The position numbers and the translations under genes were made by a program. A stretch of 64,000 nucleotides of DNA, taken from Fasciolopsis buskii (lineage: Eukaryota > Platyhelminthes > Trematoda > Plagiorchiida > Fasciolidae). Below, one piece after another: positions 46,615 to 58,014 of this stretch. The notes under the pieces were generated by a model. It saw nothing but the letters and a program-made list of their open reading frames with translations. It was not told where the DNA came from and ran no database searches. The stretch covers positions 34,231 through 98,230 of the forward strand of contig LUCM01008403.1 of assembly GCA_008360955.1 (NCBI GenBank), read 5' to 3'. Position 1 is the first letter of the stretch, and each line of letters opens with the position of its first letter.

Positions 46615-48281
46615 CGCAGTGTCCTCCCGTCTGCTGAGAATGGCATAATTTTGCAACTGCGGCGTCAGATTAATCATCTCTCTAAAACTTGATTGTGGCT
46701 GACAAAATCTGTGAAGACAATCTGCTTCCAACGTGGATATTTTTCTACGCTTGTCAACTCTAATATGAATTATGAATCACTAATGTTAAGATGAGTTCTT
46801 GTGTTTGATGACCCATGTTATTTGCCATTGAGTGTAAACACCAGCAATCACTGATCATCAATAGCGGGATGTGGAACATCTGCTCCATTTAGTTCGCTGA
46901 TTTATGCTAACGGTACTTTATGCATTCCTTGAATCAGTAAGAACACATTAGTTCGATTACTATTAAAGTGAATCAAAAATTCTGGTCCGTAAAAGTGAAG
47001 GCCTGGCTGGTACAGAATATCGCAAAGTTTACGTATAAAGTGAGGACATAACCACTGGTCTCCATTTTTGCAGCACCAATTATATAGAAAAAGCTGTGAT
47101 TTCACAATTCGCTTACCACCGATTGAACTAAATTTCACTCGGTGATTCAAACACCCACCAGAGTTGAAGGAATAAATTTTCCGGCATCCGGGACCCAATA
47201 ACTAGGCGAATGTGAGACACATGCCCCGGTGTCATCGATGTATGCCCGATACAGTCTGATCCGTTTTCGCGGACTGCTGTTTCTGTTTCCGGCATTAGGT
47301 TAGCACGTAAGTGAAGAGTGTGCGTGTGTACCTACGTACATACGTGTAAGTGTGTGTGTGCACAGATGTTTGCGTCCATTTATATCTTCATGGACTTGCA
47401 TTACACCTTGATCCCGTGACCTTACACAACCATCTCGAGGATGGAGGGGAGTATGCATGATGATTTGTTTTCGATTTGTTCTATTCTCATGTCTTAATAG
47501 ACGTGAAGACGTATCGCAAATTCGAAGCAACCTCTTTGTGTGGAAGTCGCCACCCTTCTCTTCTATCAATCCCTCCCCCTCTCAAGATTTTCCGTTCTTA
47601 CTAGCTTTCTTAGGGAACCAGATCCAAAGTTATGATGTGATCAGAAGGGCTCTAAAGTGAGGATGTATTGACGCATGATTGTTAGTGGCTGGGTGGATGG
47701 GTAGGTTGACAGTTCCACGATTTGTTATGCTAGAACAGTCATTTTGATCCTGGTGAGAATTTCCACAGATAACGTCAGACGTCGGGTTAACAAGTGGCAG
47801 TCCGATGATCACCGTGCCTCCCTTGGACACTTGATGTCAGTGATGAGATAAATTAGCAAAAATGGGGGATGCTGCTGGTACTTAGTTCGGTATGCTGGTT
47901 GTAAATGACACATCAAAGAACCAGAAACAATTTCGAATGAAGATAAACATTAAGCAATCAATCCACCAATCACTGATTGTACGAGATAGAACCGAAATTG
48001 CGAGCCATTTAAAGAGTAGCCTAGTTGCCGGATCCTCTACCGGTGTTCAGTGAACCTGGTAGCAACATTACCATCAACTCCGGATTGACTGATTAACATA
48101 ATAAACCCGGAACCAGAGAATAAAATGGTGCTGAAAATTAGTTGCTGCCAAATCAGACCAGTTTTCACTGTCCCTAGTTCGAGGAACTGAGGTTCAAAAT
48201 AATCGGCGTGATCCTGTACAGATTAAATATATCGAAGCTGTTGTACAGCAGAGGTATATAGTCCGCGTAGACGGGTATGCA

Positions 48282-48283
<2 letters not shown>
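46615..48283. other. No gene recognised
   Basis: A minus frame at 46902-47198 (LCDILYQPGLHFYGPEFLIH) looks somewhat protein-like but lacks splice support. A TG-rich stretch lies at 47310-47370. Confidence 0.3.

Positions 48284-48353
<70 letters not shown>
48284..48353. repeat. (TA)n microsatellite, longest in window
   Basis: 70 bases of perfect AT alternation. Confidence 0.95.
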
Positions 48354-48355
<2 letters not shown>

Positions 48356-49413
48356 ACGTCACGTGGCTTATAATTATTTTCATTCATTTCTTCTAAAGGA
48401 CATGCCGTAGTCGAATATAATCCTAATTAGAAGAAATTATTACATTGTTAGTAGTGCTGATAATTATGAATCCGAGGCTTGGAATGAGATAAGAACCATC
48501 GAAGATCTATCCCTCCTCGAAAGGTGAGATCTCATTCACATCCATTAGTGACCGGTGCAGGCAAGATTTGAAGCTTTTAACTCAAACACTTGTGTGAGCC
48601 CCCATCAGCATCAGCATGGATGCCAAAGTTCAAGAAACTGATGGATTCGCGTTAAATGACTACCGAAATATATAAACAAACACACCCACAACTGATCCCT
48701 TGTTTGTTCCTATTATCCAGAATTTCCGGATGACCGATTCGTCCCTTACGGAAGCAACTGTCTGACTCCGCTCGACTTAATTTATTGAGTCCCGTTGCTA
48801 AAAAAATGGTGGCCAATGTAGGAATTGTTTGCATACAGTTGTCATCGCATAAATCTATGCCATATGGGACAGTTATGCTCAGGCAGTGAATTTACCTGGC
48901 TTTTGAAGGAGTAAAACTGATGCTCGTAACAACGTTGACGATGAAAATGATATCGATAATGATACCGAGTATCGTGGTGAAGTAATCCAGTAGATAGTGG
49001 AAAACGCGTAAGTGCAATGGCTGTTTCATTTGACCTAATCGGGAACATCCGTAGTTCATACCCACTCTGCTCCAATCGCGATTCGCAGCCTAGGTGCATG
49101 ACATTAGTTTTGCAAACCTAGTGACTTATTCGACAGTAATAGTAACAATCCACAACCAGCAACAAAACGAGCAGCTTCTGTGAGATATTTCTTCGTGTAC
49201 TACCGAATCGAAGGGAAATTTTCGCGACTTATTTCCCGCTTTGGTTGGAGAAATTCACATACCATCTTTCACTTATCGTGGAATATGTTGTTTCCCGGGC
49301 AAGGGTTGGGTCCTCAGTCAACCATATTGATATAAATCACACCACACTACTAAAGCTGGTTGTAACCTTGACCTGTGGTTTGTTTGAAGCAACTTCCCGG
49401 ACTGGACACCCTT
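48354..49413. other. No gene recognised
   Basis: Short frames on the minus strand only (48652-48834, 48842-49099), without domains. Confidence 0.3.
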
Positions 49414-49470
49414 CCCTGAGAAAGGCTACCCGCTGTGGCGGAAACGTCGGTCATTTAACACCCAGCCGAC
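49414..49470 (+). ncRNA. Double-hairpin module around GAAACG, probably from a retroelement end
   Basis: CCTGAGAAAG is followed by hairpin GCTAC/GTGGC (49425-49429 with 49435-49439), then GAAAC at 49441-49445, then hairpin GTCGG/CCGAC (49446-49450 with 49466-49470). The same layout occurs in both arms of the palindrome at 54944-55153, with different bases in the stems. The order C-T-G-A, stem, GAAAC, stem resembles hammerhead ribozyme motifs known from Penelope-like elements, but the first motif is a base short of the consensus and I see no closing third stem. Confidence 0.45.
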
Positions 49471-50167
49471 AAAGCTTTTGAAAAACTCTGTATGACTTTC
49501 TTTTTTCAGTCGCCAAACTAATCCAACCTGTCGTTAAGTTGGCGCATTTGACCGGCAGTCAACTTTCAAAATCAGCAGGTAATGGGCATTATGTTCATTC
49601 TAATGTGGCATCGTTAATCAAGCAAGAGTGAGAACCATTATGTTCGATCCAGAGGTTGAGTTCTACTGAGAATCCTACAGATAGGACTGCCCACCCCTAA
49701 TTCGTCCGAGAGTATTCGCCATCTTTTGAAATATCGAATTTCAAAATATTGCAAGTCCCATAGGGAGAAAGTAAAGCACTGTTTTTCCCCAGTCCATTTT
49801 TTACCTGAGCTATGTCACAAACACAAGGATTTGATGCTTTGTTGTGGATGCTCTGGCTGGGTGTCCCTTTGCAGATGGAGAAATAGTTCACTACTTGTTC
49901 TATTTTGAACGACGCTGAGAGTAAATTGGACCATATGAAATTCTAACCCACATCTTCACTTTGACATTTTTAGAACTCGTCGAATAGCCTCGTATGTTAC
50001 CACACCATCAATCAATATCTATCTTGGTATTACGGACAAAACCAACAAACAGGCAATGAAAACCTCCAGGATCGCTTGTTACGATTGAAACACTGGTGAC
50101 AATAGCGGTGGTGGTCACGTTAATGATGGAGTCCTTGATCGTAAACTATCTCTGATGTAAAATATTT
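49471..50167. other. No gene recognised
   Basis: No supportable exon or repeat. Confidence 0.3.
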
Positions 50168-50539
50168 ATGATCAGTCAACGGATATGCATCAATCTACAC
50201 TTTAAGTGGATGTCTATGAAGAGAATAAGCTCAAAAGCTGTCATTCCTAATCCCCGGATAAATGGAGTAGGAATTCTACCTGTAGACTGCTCTCATGACA
50301 TACAACAGGCCGAGCCGCTCCGAGTATCATCTGTTACATCATTTGGGAGTAAATGGGTGTTTCGTAAGGCAGAAAATGTGGTGAGACGTCTGCTCTACTT
50401 CGGCCGCAAATACCCAGTCGATTTTTTCTCGCGGCCGCTTTCTCCAGTACCTATCAACTCTAGCGAAAAAGACAAAGCCGAGCAGACAAAAAGTTCGTTT
50501 ATTAATCAAAACGAAATGGCTTATGTTAGTCTTCGATGA
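50168..50539 (+). CDS. Possible exon or C-terminal coding region, unidentified
   Basis: A 123-codon frame with an ATG at 50168 ends in TGA. From 50209 on it reads MSMKRISSKAVIPNPRINGV, then GILPVDCSHDIQQAEPLRVS, SVTSFGSKWVFRKAENVVRR, LLYFGRKYPVDFFSRPLSPV and finally KSSFINQNEMAYVSLR. The composition is hydrophilic with an aromatic-rich middle and looks real, perhaps a cytoplasmic tail. An acceptor-like tctacactttaag lies just before TGGATG at 50206. No domain is recognised. Confidence 0.35.
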   Translation: MISQRICINLHFKWMSMKRISSKAVIPNPRINGVGILPVDCSHDIQQAEPLRVSSVTSFGSKWVFRKAENVVRRLLYFGRKYPVDFFSRPLSPVPINSSEKDKAEQTKSSFINQNEMAYVSLR

Positions 50540-50656
50540 GCAACACTCATTGATTAACCATTTTGCCGGCTAATTCGGTCCATTGGCAATCATCGACTTT
50601 CTCATGCGTTTTTGCTCCGCTTATCCATTGCCTTAATCAGCGCAAAGTCGCCGCAG

Positions 50657-50799
50657 CTGTGTTCAGCTCTGATCCGGGTAGAGGTTATGACGAACCAATA
50701 AACAATACCCTTACAATGGAAATTAACAATTTTCCGGCCACCGAGCCCTTGTGGATCTGTCAACAGGTTCTAAACCAATTAACAACACATTTCCAGTAA
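50657..50799 (+). CDS. Possible exon next to the duplicated segment, unidentified
   Basis: After acceptor cgcaaagtcgccgcag the frame reads VFSSDPGRGYDEPINNTLTM, EINNFPATEPLWICQQ, with a possible donor CAG-gttcta or, if read on, VLNQLTTHFQ and a stop. The end of this frame lies inside the segment that is repeated beyond the assembly gap. Confidence 0.25.
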
Positions 50800-50939
50800 A
50801 GCCGTTTTCGGAACAGCTGGAAAACATCTGCTACGTGATGTAAGCAAGCCGTTTATTACTTAGTTCCTTAGTATGTTGCGTCCATATTTGGGAATGACTA
50901 GCAGCTGGTAATATAAAATGCAGCTGCCTACCTCTGATA

Positions 50940-50987
<48 letters not shown>

Positions 50988-51034
50988 CAGAATCGAATCT
51001 GTAGCATAAGGAGTGTGCATATATATATATATAT
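50760..51034 (+). repeat. Left copy of a segment duplicated across the assembly gap
   Basis: From TCAACAGGTTCTAAACC to a (TA)n run at the gap edge. It recurs at 51813-52077 with no difference that I can see except the length of the inner TA run, 43 bases here (50942-50984) and 31 there (51995-52025). Confidence 0.9.
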
Positions 51035-51812
51035 NNNNNNNNNNNNNNNNNNNNNNNNNNNNNNNNNNNNNNNNNNNNNNNNNNNNNNNNNNNNNNNNNN
51101 NNNNNNNNNNNNNNNNNNNNNNNNNNNNNNNNNNNNNNNNNNNNNNNNNNNNNNNNNNNNNNNNNNNNNNNNNNNNNNNNNNNNNNNNNNNNNNNNNNNN
51201 NNNNNNNNNNNNNNNNNNNNNNNNNNNNNNNNNNNNNNNNNNNNNNNNNNNNNNNNNNNNNNNNNNNNNNNNNNNNNNNNNNNNNNNNNNNNNNNNNNNN
51301 NNNNNNNNNNNNNNNNNNNNNNNNNNNNNNNNNNNNNNNNNNNNNNNNNNNNNNNNNNNNNNNNNNNNNNNNNNNNNNNNNNNNNNNNNNNNNNNNNNNN
51401 NNNNNNNNNNNNNNNNNNNNNNNNNNNNNNNNNNNNNNNNNNNNNNNNNNNNNNNNNNNNNNNNNNNNNNNNNNNNNNNNNNNNNNNNNNNNNNNNNNNN
51501 NNNNNNNNNNNNNNNNNNNNNNNNNNNNNNNNNNNNNNNNNNNNNNNNNNNNNNNNNNNNNNNNNNNNNNNNNNNNNNNNNNNNNNNNNNNNNNNNNNNN
51601 NNNNNNNNNNNNNNNNNNNNNNNNNNNNNNNNNNNNNNNNNNNNNNNNNNNNNNNNNNNNNNNNNNNNNNNNNNNNNNNNNNNNNNNNNNNNNNNNNNNN
51701 NNNNNNNNNNNNNNNNNNNNNNNNNNNNNNNNNNNNNNNNNNNNNNNNNNNNNNNNNNNNNNNNNNNNNNNNNNNNNNNNNNNNNNNNNNNNNNNNNNNN
51801 NNNNNNNNNNNN
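51035..51812. other. Assembly gap (778 N)
   Basis: A run of 778 unknown bases starting inside a (TA)n tract. Long open frames reported across it on both strands are artefacts of translating N. Confidence 0.99.
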
Positions 51813-51992
51813 TCAACAGGTTCTAAACCAATTAACAACACATTTCCAGTAAAGCCGTTTTCGGAACAGCTGGAAAACATCTGCTACGTGATGTAAGCAA
51901 GCCGTTTATTACTTAGTTCCTTAGTATGTTGCGTCCATATTTGGGAATGACTAGCAGCTGGTAATATAAAATGCAGCTGCCTACCTCTGATA

Positions 51993-52028
<36 letters not shown>

Positions 52029-52077
52029 CAGAATCGAATCTGTAGCATAAGGAGTGTGCATATATATATATATATAT
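51813..52077 (+). repeat. Right copy of the duplicated segment
   Basis: Direct repeat of 50760-51034, ending in a (TA)n run at 52060-52077 before continuing into unique sequence (CGAGAGAGAG). An identical copy on both sides of a gap is most simply an assembly artefact. Confidence 0.9.
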
Positions 52078-52496
52078 CGAGAGAGAGAAAGGGAAACAAC
52101 GACACACCTCGGCAAATGCGCATCGTTTCGGTGGGACAGGAATTCGAGTATCCACGCCCCATGACAATTCTTCTTCGGTGCTTTGTCGCGTGGACGAATT
52201 CAGCGACAACTCCCGATGGAAGCCGGCATTTGCTTCCAGAACATTGTTCGGTAGCTAAATGGAAAGAAAGGATTTTGGAATGAAATAACTGTCCCAGTTA
52301 ATAACCCTGGTAATGAGGTGAGAACCAATCTTCATTCCTGGCTAATGTGTGAGTTCTTTGCGATGTAAAAAAGAGGGTGGTTTCTTTTATGGACCGACAG
52401 CGCTGAAATACACTTACAAACCATTATAAATTTCTGGTGAACTGCCCACTGTGAAAAGTAAGATTTACTGAAAACCGGAAGAGTAATCACATCGAA

Positions 52497-52677
52497 ATGC
52501 CCCAACCAAGCGAGACCTTATATTCTCTTTGTCATCAAGAAATCTCAGTCATACATTGTGAAGTGAATACCGACTTAGGAGAAGTTTTTCCTTTGAATGG
52601 CACAAATGCTCCGGTTGAAAATAAATCAAAAGATTCCACAGTATGGATTACCTTACCACGTGGTGAATTACTGACAG
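52497..52677 (+). CDS. Possible first coding exon, unidentified
   Basis: ATG at 52497 sits in a good context (ATCGAAATGCC). The frame reads MPQPSETLYSLCHQEISVIH, CEVNTDLGEVFPLNGTNAPV, ENKSKDSTVWITLPRGELLT and meets a possible donor, ACAG-gtttat, after 181 nt. Composition is hydrophilic and protein-like. If not spliced there, it stays open to a stop at 52754. No domain is recognised. Confidence 0.3.
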
Positions 52678-52818
52678 GTTTATTGTTCTGGCCTAGTTAC
52701 AGTGATGGTGACGAGGTTTATAGCACCTGGAGAAAAAAAAGACCGAGAAATTAAACGACCTAATTTTTGGCTCAGTACTGACATTTTCAAGTGTACCTAG
52801 GAGAGCTTTGCTGTACAG

Positions 52819-52935
52819 TTGGTTGATCTGTATGTTAAGACCCTTCGGCCTTGGTCGGAATTTGAATCCACGCACAAGTGCCATCCTCGCTCCGCTAGAT
52901 GAGACACAAGGCCACACCGAATGGGATTCGGATAT
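52819..52935 (-). repeat. tRNA-derived SINE, copy 3
   Basis: On the minus strand it starts TATCCGAATCCCATTCGGTG, then TGGCCTTGTGTCTCATCTAG (A-box region), GCACTTGTGCG, GTGGATTCAAATTCCGACCA (B-box region), then AAGGCCGAAGGGTCTT and CAGATCAACC. The blocks match the copy at 38170-38304. Confidence 0.7.
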
Positions 52936-54943
52936 TCACTTGATTATCAATGGCTATCAGTCCATGCTGAGTTAGTACACGGGATCCAGCACAACTAGAT
53001 TCCTGTAATTTGACTACCAAAGGAGGATTTGCTTGTGAATCACCTAACGCTCACTAGCCAGGATTCACGGATATGATTGGTTACGAATTTTTGTTGGGGA
53101 GATTTCATAAATGATTCTCATCTAAGTATCCTATTTTTCCAAAGCTACAAACAGTGCTCTCTCCCCCTGTTTAACAAGATCCAAGCTTCACTCGCATAGG
53201 TCGGCCACTGGGGAACTAATTTTCGCAACACTGTACCGTTTCCGGTACCCTCATTTGCTCTCTTGTGCATTTTGGTTCATCCTTATTCGTCTCCGTGCTA
53301 CTGTCAACTCGTGCATTTCGTTCCGAAATAATGATTTAATACACCCAAGTCTATCCTGAACAGCATCAAAAGCTTTACGATCTTCGTACAAACATACTGT
53401 TCAGTTAATTCTTCTGTTGCTATCTGCGCATGAAATGAACATACGGACGAACTGCGTCAGTTGCGACTTAAGCGTCCCTATTTGATCATGTATTCCATGG
53501 TGTGTTCACGAATAATTTCAAGACCTTTATGATAAGGGGTTTTTTGCATGTTGTATTGGATGCGCTTTTATTTTTCTGCATCAACAGCGTTCCCTGAATT
53601 GTTTGCACGGGGTCTCAGCTTGTGACATTCTAAATCAACTATTCTAATTGTTCAGCTAGGCTTTGTAGGCAAGCAGATCGATGACCAGTATGTGAGGTAA
53701 ACTTATTGCACACTAGCAGTAAGCCGTCGAATATCGCAGAAAAATCAACCTGCAGTAATGGGGCAACTGTGGAATCGTAGCACGCCTGGAGTGACCACTT
53801 CGCTAACCCATAGAATGGTTTTTAACAGGTGGCCTGGAAGAATGATCTTCAGAAGAAGGTGAAACAAACCTCTACGTTCGGGAGCCATTTTGGTGGCAAA
53901 CAATTAATCGTCACAAACTAAATGGAACCCGACACTGGCGGTCGGAACAAGGAAAAAAAATACTGTATTCAAGAGTCAACTGGGTACAGTGACGAAATGT
54001 TACTTAAAACACGTCGCTACATTGCAAAACCAAATCGAACGAACGGGTAGTAATCGGGGATGTGATCAGCTTCATCTCATTTCGATTCGCCGATCTAATT
54101 TCAGGATCACGCTATACTGAAAACCCTAGATAAAGATGGTCGCTTAACAGAACTCCCACGTTCTATGACTAGATTACCGTCGTCGAGTCAGATTCGGACA
54201 ACCATCCAAAATGTACAAGCACATCGTAACTGAAACAAAGATGACGGGCCAGTCGTAAAACTAAACAAGCCTACGGAAAAAGCAGTAACGCGGTGTTGAG
54301 CTACCCAGTGGTAGACGAATTAATTGATCACTCAAGTAGTGGTTGATCGTGACGGCTCTGTATTCAAATAGTACCATACTGTCACTGTTCTACTTTTTGG
54401 TTCAAGGCCCGAAAGGAGGACGGGAACCAACCGAACAGCAGTGCGTTCCCTTGCTTGACAGATGTCGTTGAACATATGAGTGAGCTGGATGCAAAAACTG
54501 GGAAATTAACTTTAGAACTAGTGTTTGATTTTTCATCAATTTGAGGAGGAGTACGTCGAAAAGGTCAAAACCGAATACCATTACAGCCCATCTTTATGTT
54601 GATTTCTCTTTTAGCGTCCGCTCATGTGCCAGAATAAAAATCCGATTGTTCATAATTAAGTGGACTGCGTACAAATAGCAACAGCCACTTCTTCGTGTCA
54701 TCTGTCCGCCAACTGGAATGTATCAGGTAGTGTCAGGAATGCAAAAGATATACGTCAACTACAGACCGTTCACAGTGAAACATTTAAGAAGTGATATAAT
54801 GAGTCGAAATCTCCTTCATTGAAACGCGAGCTTCATGTGTTGCATGCAGTCCATAAAGCTTGGTTATGGGATGTCTAAAGTGTCCTTACTGCAGAGGTCG
54901 CCTCCACGGGAAGGCGAGATTTAAAATAAATGAAGTGACCTGA
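52936..54943. other. No gene recognised
   Basis: A 2 kb stretch without a frame of 60 codons on either strand and without a recognised repeat. Confidence 0.45.
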
Positions 54944-55153
54944 ATTGTGAATGATATAATATTAATAACACAGCGTTGTTGGTAGATGTAATGCGCCAAC
55001 GTTTCGACTACCGTGGGTAGTCTTTCTCAAGGCAAGTTTTACAATCAAATGATTGTAAAACTTGCCTTGAGAAAGACTACCCACGGTAGTCGAAACGTTG
55101 GCGCATTACATCTACCAACAACGCTGTGTTATTAATATTTTATCATTCACAAT
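54944..55153. repeat. 210-bp near-perfect palindrome
   Basis: Arms 54944-55047 and 55050-55153 (104 bases each) are inverted complements with a single mismatch at 54957, separated by only two bases, AA. Each arm carries a double-hairpin module also found at 49414-49470: GACTACC/GGTAGTC (55075-55081 with 55085-55091), GAAAC at 55092-55096, then GTTGG/CCAAC (55097-55101 with 55115-55119). I see no target-site duplication. Overlapping frames here are by-products of the palindrome. Confidence 0.95.
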
Positions 55154-57738
55154 AAAAACCAATACATGGCGCATCGATTTTTCGATACACTTCTTACGTC
55201 GTTTGGTCCGAAGTGACCTGAAGTTTTCTCCTCGCACATCTTTAATTTGTTTGGTTTCTATGCCATTCTTGCATACAAGTTTACTGGAGGGGAATACCAA
55301 CAGCAATAACGATGATCGTGAAGCATGGAAAACGGAGTCACAAGGGACCTGGCTGATAGACAACTGTGCCATTTAACCATCACGGGTGGTTTCAGGCCAG
55401 ATAATCACTTGTCCTCTCAGCAACACTGCTCAGAATGAGAGACAGATGTCAGCAAGCCGGTATACAAAGATCACAGCTGACAGCTTCGAGGAGACTGAAT
55501 AACATTATAAATACTGCCTAATGATTGAAAATGTGATTTGGATACTGATCAAAAATAATTTCTGATGTCATCAGATCTCCTAGTTTTATATGCAGGTGCT
55601 TGAAGAATTCGGAGGCGGGTTCTATGTTTTAAGCAGCTGTGGCTGAGGTTGAAATTAGGCACAGCAAAGGACACCATCAACGCCGTGCTACCGTCCAGTC
55701 GGTGTGCTAAGGATAAGCTAAGAGGTCACACTGAAAGAACTAATTTAGTCAATTTGCTGAGATAGCACTAATAATAATAATAATGATAGCGATGATAAGT
55801 ATTGTCAACATTTTCGGTATTCTGGGTAAAAATCGGCAATAATTAGAAAGACAATAAGTAAACAGTGCACATCATAGGTTTCGTATCAGTGTCTAACGGA
55901 ACATTTTTTATCACTAGGATTACAATTTCTGCCACCAAGTACAGGGAAGCTCCATAATCGTAAACAGACTCGCCCAAAGTTGAGAAACAAAAAAATTGTC
56001 CAACACGCTCCTAGAGGGAGTTGCGGTGGAAATTCAGAAGATAAAGCTGATTTTTTGGTGAATCCGATATTTGCCAAGGCCGTGACATGGATCATGTGAC
56101 AATTTAAACAAACTTATCAAGCAGCTGACCAACACAGCCAGAGAAATAACCAACTAAACAGTAGACCAACCTATCAGGAAATCAATAATAAAGTCGATTA
56201 ATTAGTTAATCAGTCGAACAATAAACTGATCAGTCAACTAATCAGTCAGTCAGTCAGTCCGTAAGTCATTAAGTGGGCCCGATGAATGATTTGCAAGCAA
56301 GTTACCAGAAAATTCGAAGTACAGGCAAGGCTCAGATCAGAGCTTTTACGGTAAAATTCCGGATCAGGCAAGCCAATTTTAACACAGATCAGTAGCTCTC
56401 TGTGTGTTGTTACTAATGTGCCAAAAATACAACTGCTTTTCTTTTTCATTTCACACGCGACACCGTGAATCACCGTAGAAACAATCGACTGGCTAATATA
56501 TTTGCCGTTTCGTGACTGCCTTGTATATCCAATCCACATAATTTGCATTTATCTGACATCATAAAAGCATAAAGTGTACGAAAGTCTCCTAAACTGGGCA
56601 TTTTGATACAAAATTATGACTTTTATGATACAGAGGGTCATAATCCGACCGCCTCAAAGTCGGCTGGAAAATGTCCAGAAATTGATTTTGTGAACTCTGA
56701 CTTTTCTCTGCCAGTCAGATGTAGTGAGATCCGGAGTAACGGAACAGCCTGTGGAACATTGCTGTTCAGAGAAGGCCACCGCGACTGATCATAACCTCAA
56801 TCTGAACTTCCGTGAATGTGGACAGCTGCGACCAGTCACCAGGACCACGTGAAGCTGAATCTGTGCACCTGAATTTCATTCAAAAGGCAAAGCCACCAAA
56901 TAGTCTGGTTCGTTACCGTTACTGTTTATGTTTCGTTGGCTGTTGCCTCTAGTTTTGTTGCTATCATTATTCCAATGGACTAGACAATCTTTTTTCCATG
57001 CGTAACTGTCACTGCATTCCAAAAATATTTTTATGAGATGAGCAAAAGAACTGAAGAACGATGTCGCGCCTTTTCATTTAACCAGTGCTAAAGGGTGATT
57101 TGTGCGTGGTATTTTTAGCTCTTCCTCTTCACATTTCCTCGTTACCGTTCTGCTGAGAGGAAAGAGCCTTCACTACGAGTATGCAATTGTCTAGTTTATG
57201 GACCATTCCGCATTACACGTGTTGTTATTGGACATGAAAAGTGTCCAGCTGCATTGATAATTTTATCGGTAAGATTTACTCGTTTGTTTGGTGCAATGCT
57301 TCTTGGAATTGCTTGCATCTGGAATTCGTGTTCGTAACAATAATAATTGCTTGGATCGACGTAACAATGCTCCTCGATGACAAGGGAAACAAGAAACAAA
57401 TCGCTCCGGAAGATCAATATTGAAATATTAATTTCGAGATTTTCAAAATACCAATTAAGGTCTACATGATCAATTTCAATGTTTTCAGGAGGGCTTCTAT
57501 CATGGCAAATAAACGGATGTCTTCCTATACTACTGGGTACAGATTCTCGAGCCCCGATTAACGCCTCTATTGGGTACAGAAAAGACCTTCCGCGGATTAG
57601 TTACATTTCTACTCAAACCTAATGCAGAGAGTGCATTGTAGAGTAAAGGGAGGGGCCTAACCAAGGACCTTTCAGAAATTCAAGCGAAACGAGACCAAAA
57701 AAGGATACTAACCATCGGTATTACTGGAACTTCGAGTC
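55154..57738. other. No firm gene; simple repeats
   Basis: An (AAT)n stretch lies at 55767-55795 and a degenerate AGTC/ATCAGTC tetranucleotide field at about 56190-56275. The frame at 56603-56788 has no recognisable domain. Confidence 0.35.
56190..56275. repeat. Degenerate (CAGT)n tetranucleotide repeat
   Basis: Repeated AATCAGTC and CAGTCAGTCAGTC units with many interruptions. Confidence 0.7.
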
Positions 57739-58011
57739 ATGTACGGTGCAACAGGCCTAAATTTACGCGCTTCCGATGTCACAGTTTGTTTATGGAACAG
57801 GTGTAGAATTTCAGATGGAGGGGGCGAAGAGAATAAAGTAAACAGTGACAAACAAAGCTCAGACCTCACCAAAGGGTCTGGTCCAAAGCATGGAACTGTG
57901 AAAAATTCGCTCAGAAAATCGATTTCCCAACAACAGAATCGGAAACTGATTTGGAAAATGAACATGGATAGGCCGAATTCACACAACAAACGTGGAAAAG
58001 TTGTTGCTTAG
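57739..58011 (+). CDS. Possible last exon, hydrophilic, unidentified
   Basis: A 90-codon frame reads LRASDVTVCLWNRCRISDGG, then GEENKVNSDKQSSDLTKGSG, PKHGTVKNSLRKSISQQQNR and KLIWKMNMDRPNSHNKRGKV to a stop. It is basic and rich in Ser, Asn and Lys. An AG acceptor (gtgcaacag) lies near the start. A minus frame is open over the same bases, so chance is possible. Confidence 0.25.
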   Translation: MYGATGLNLRASDVTVCLWNRCRISDGGGEENKVNSDKQSSDLTKGSGPKHGTVKNSLRKSISQQQNRKLIWKMNMDRPNSHNKRGKVVA

Positions 58012-58014
58012 TCG

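Noticed and set aside
48174..48383. Frame with a long YIYIYI run (also at 36783-37141, 37823-38108, 40387-40596 and 43044-43241)
   Set aside because: These come from (TA)n microsatellites and have no coding support.
50941..51896. Open frames of 279 to 298 codons on both strands
   Set aside because: They are mostly translated N bases of the assembly gap, with flanking (TA)n read as Ile-Tyr repeats.
55098..55376. Overlapping 86 to 92 codon frames on both strands
   Set aside because: They begin inside the palindrome and have no domain or splice support.
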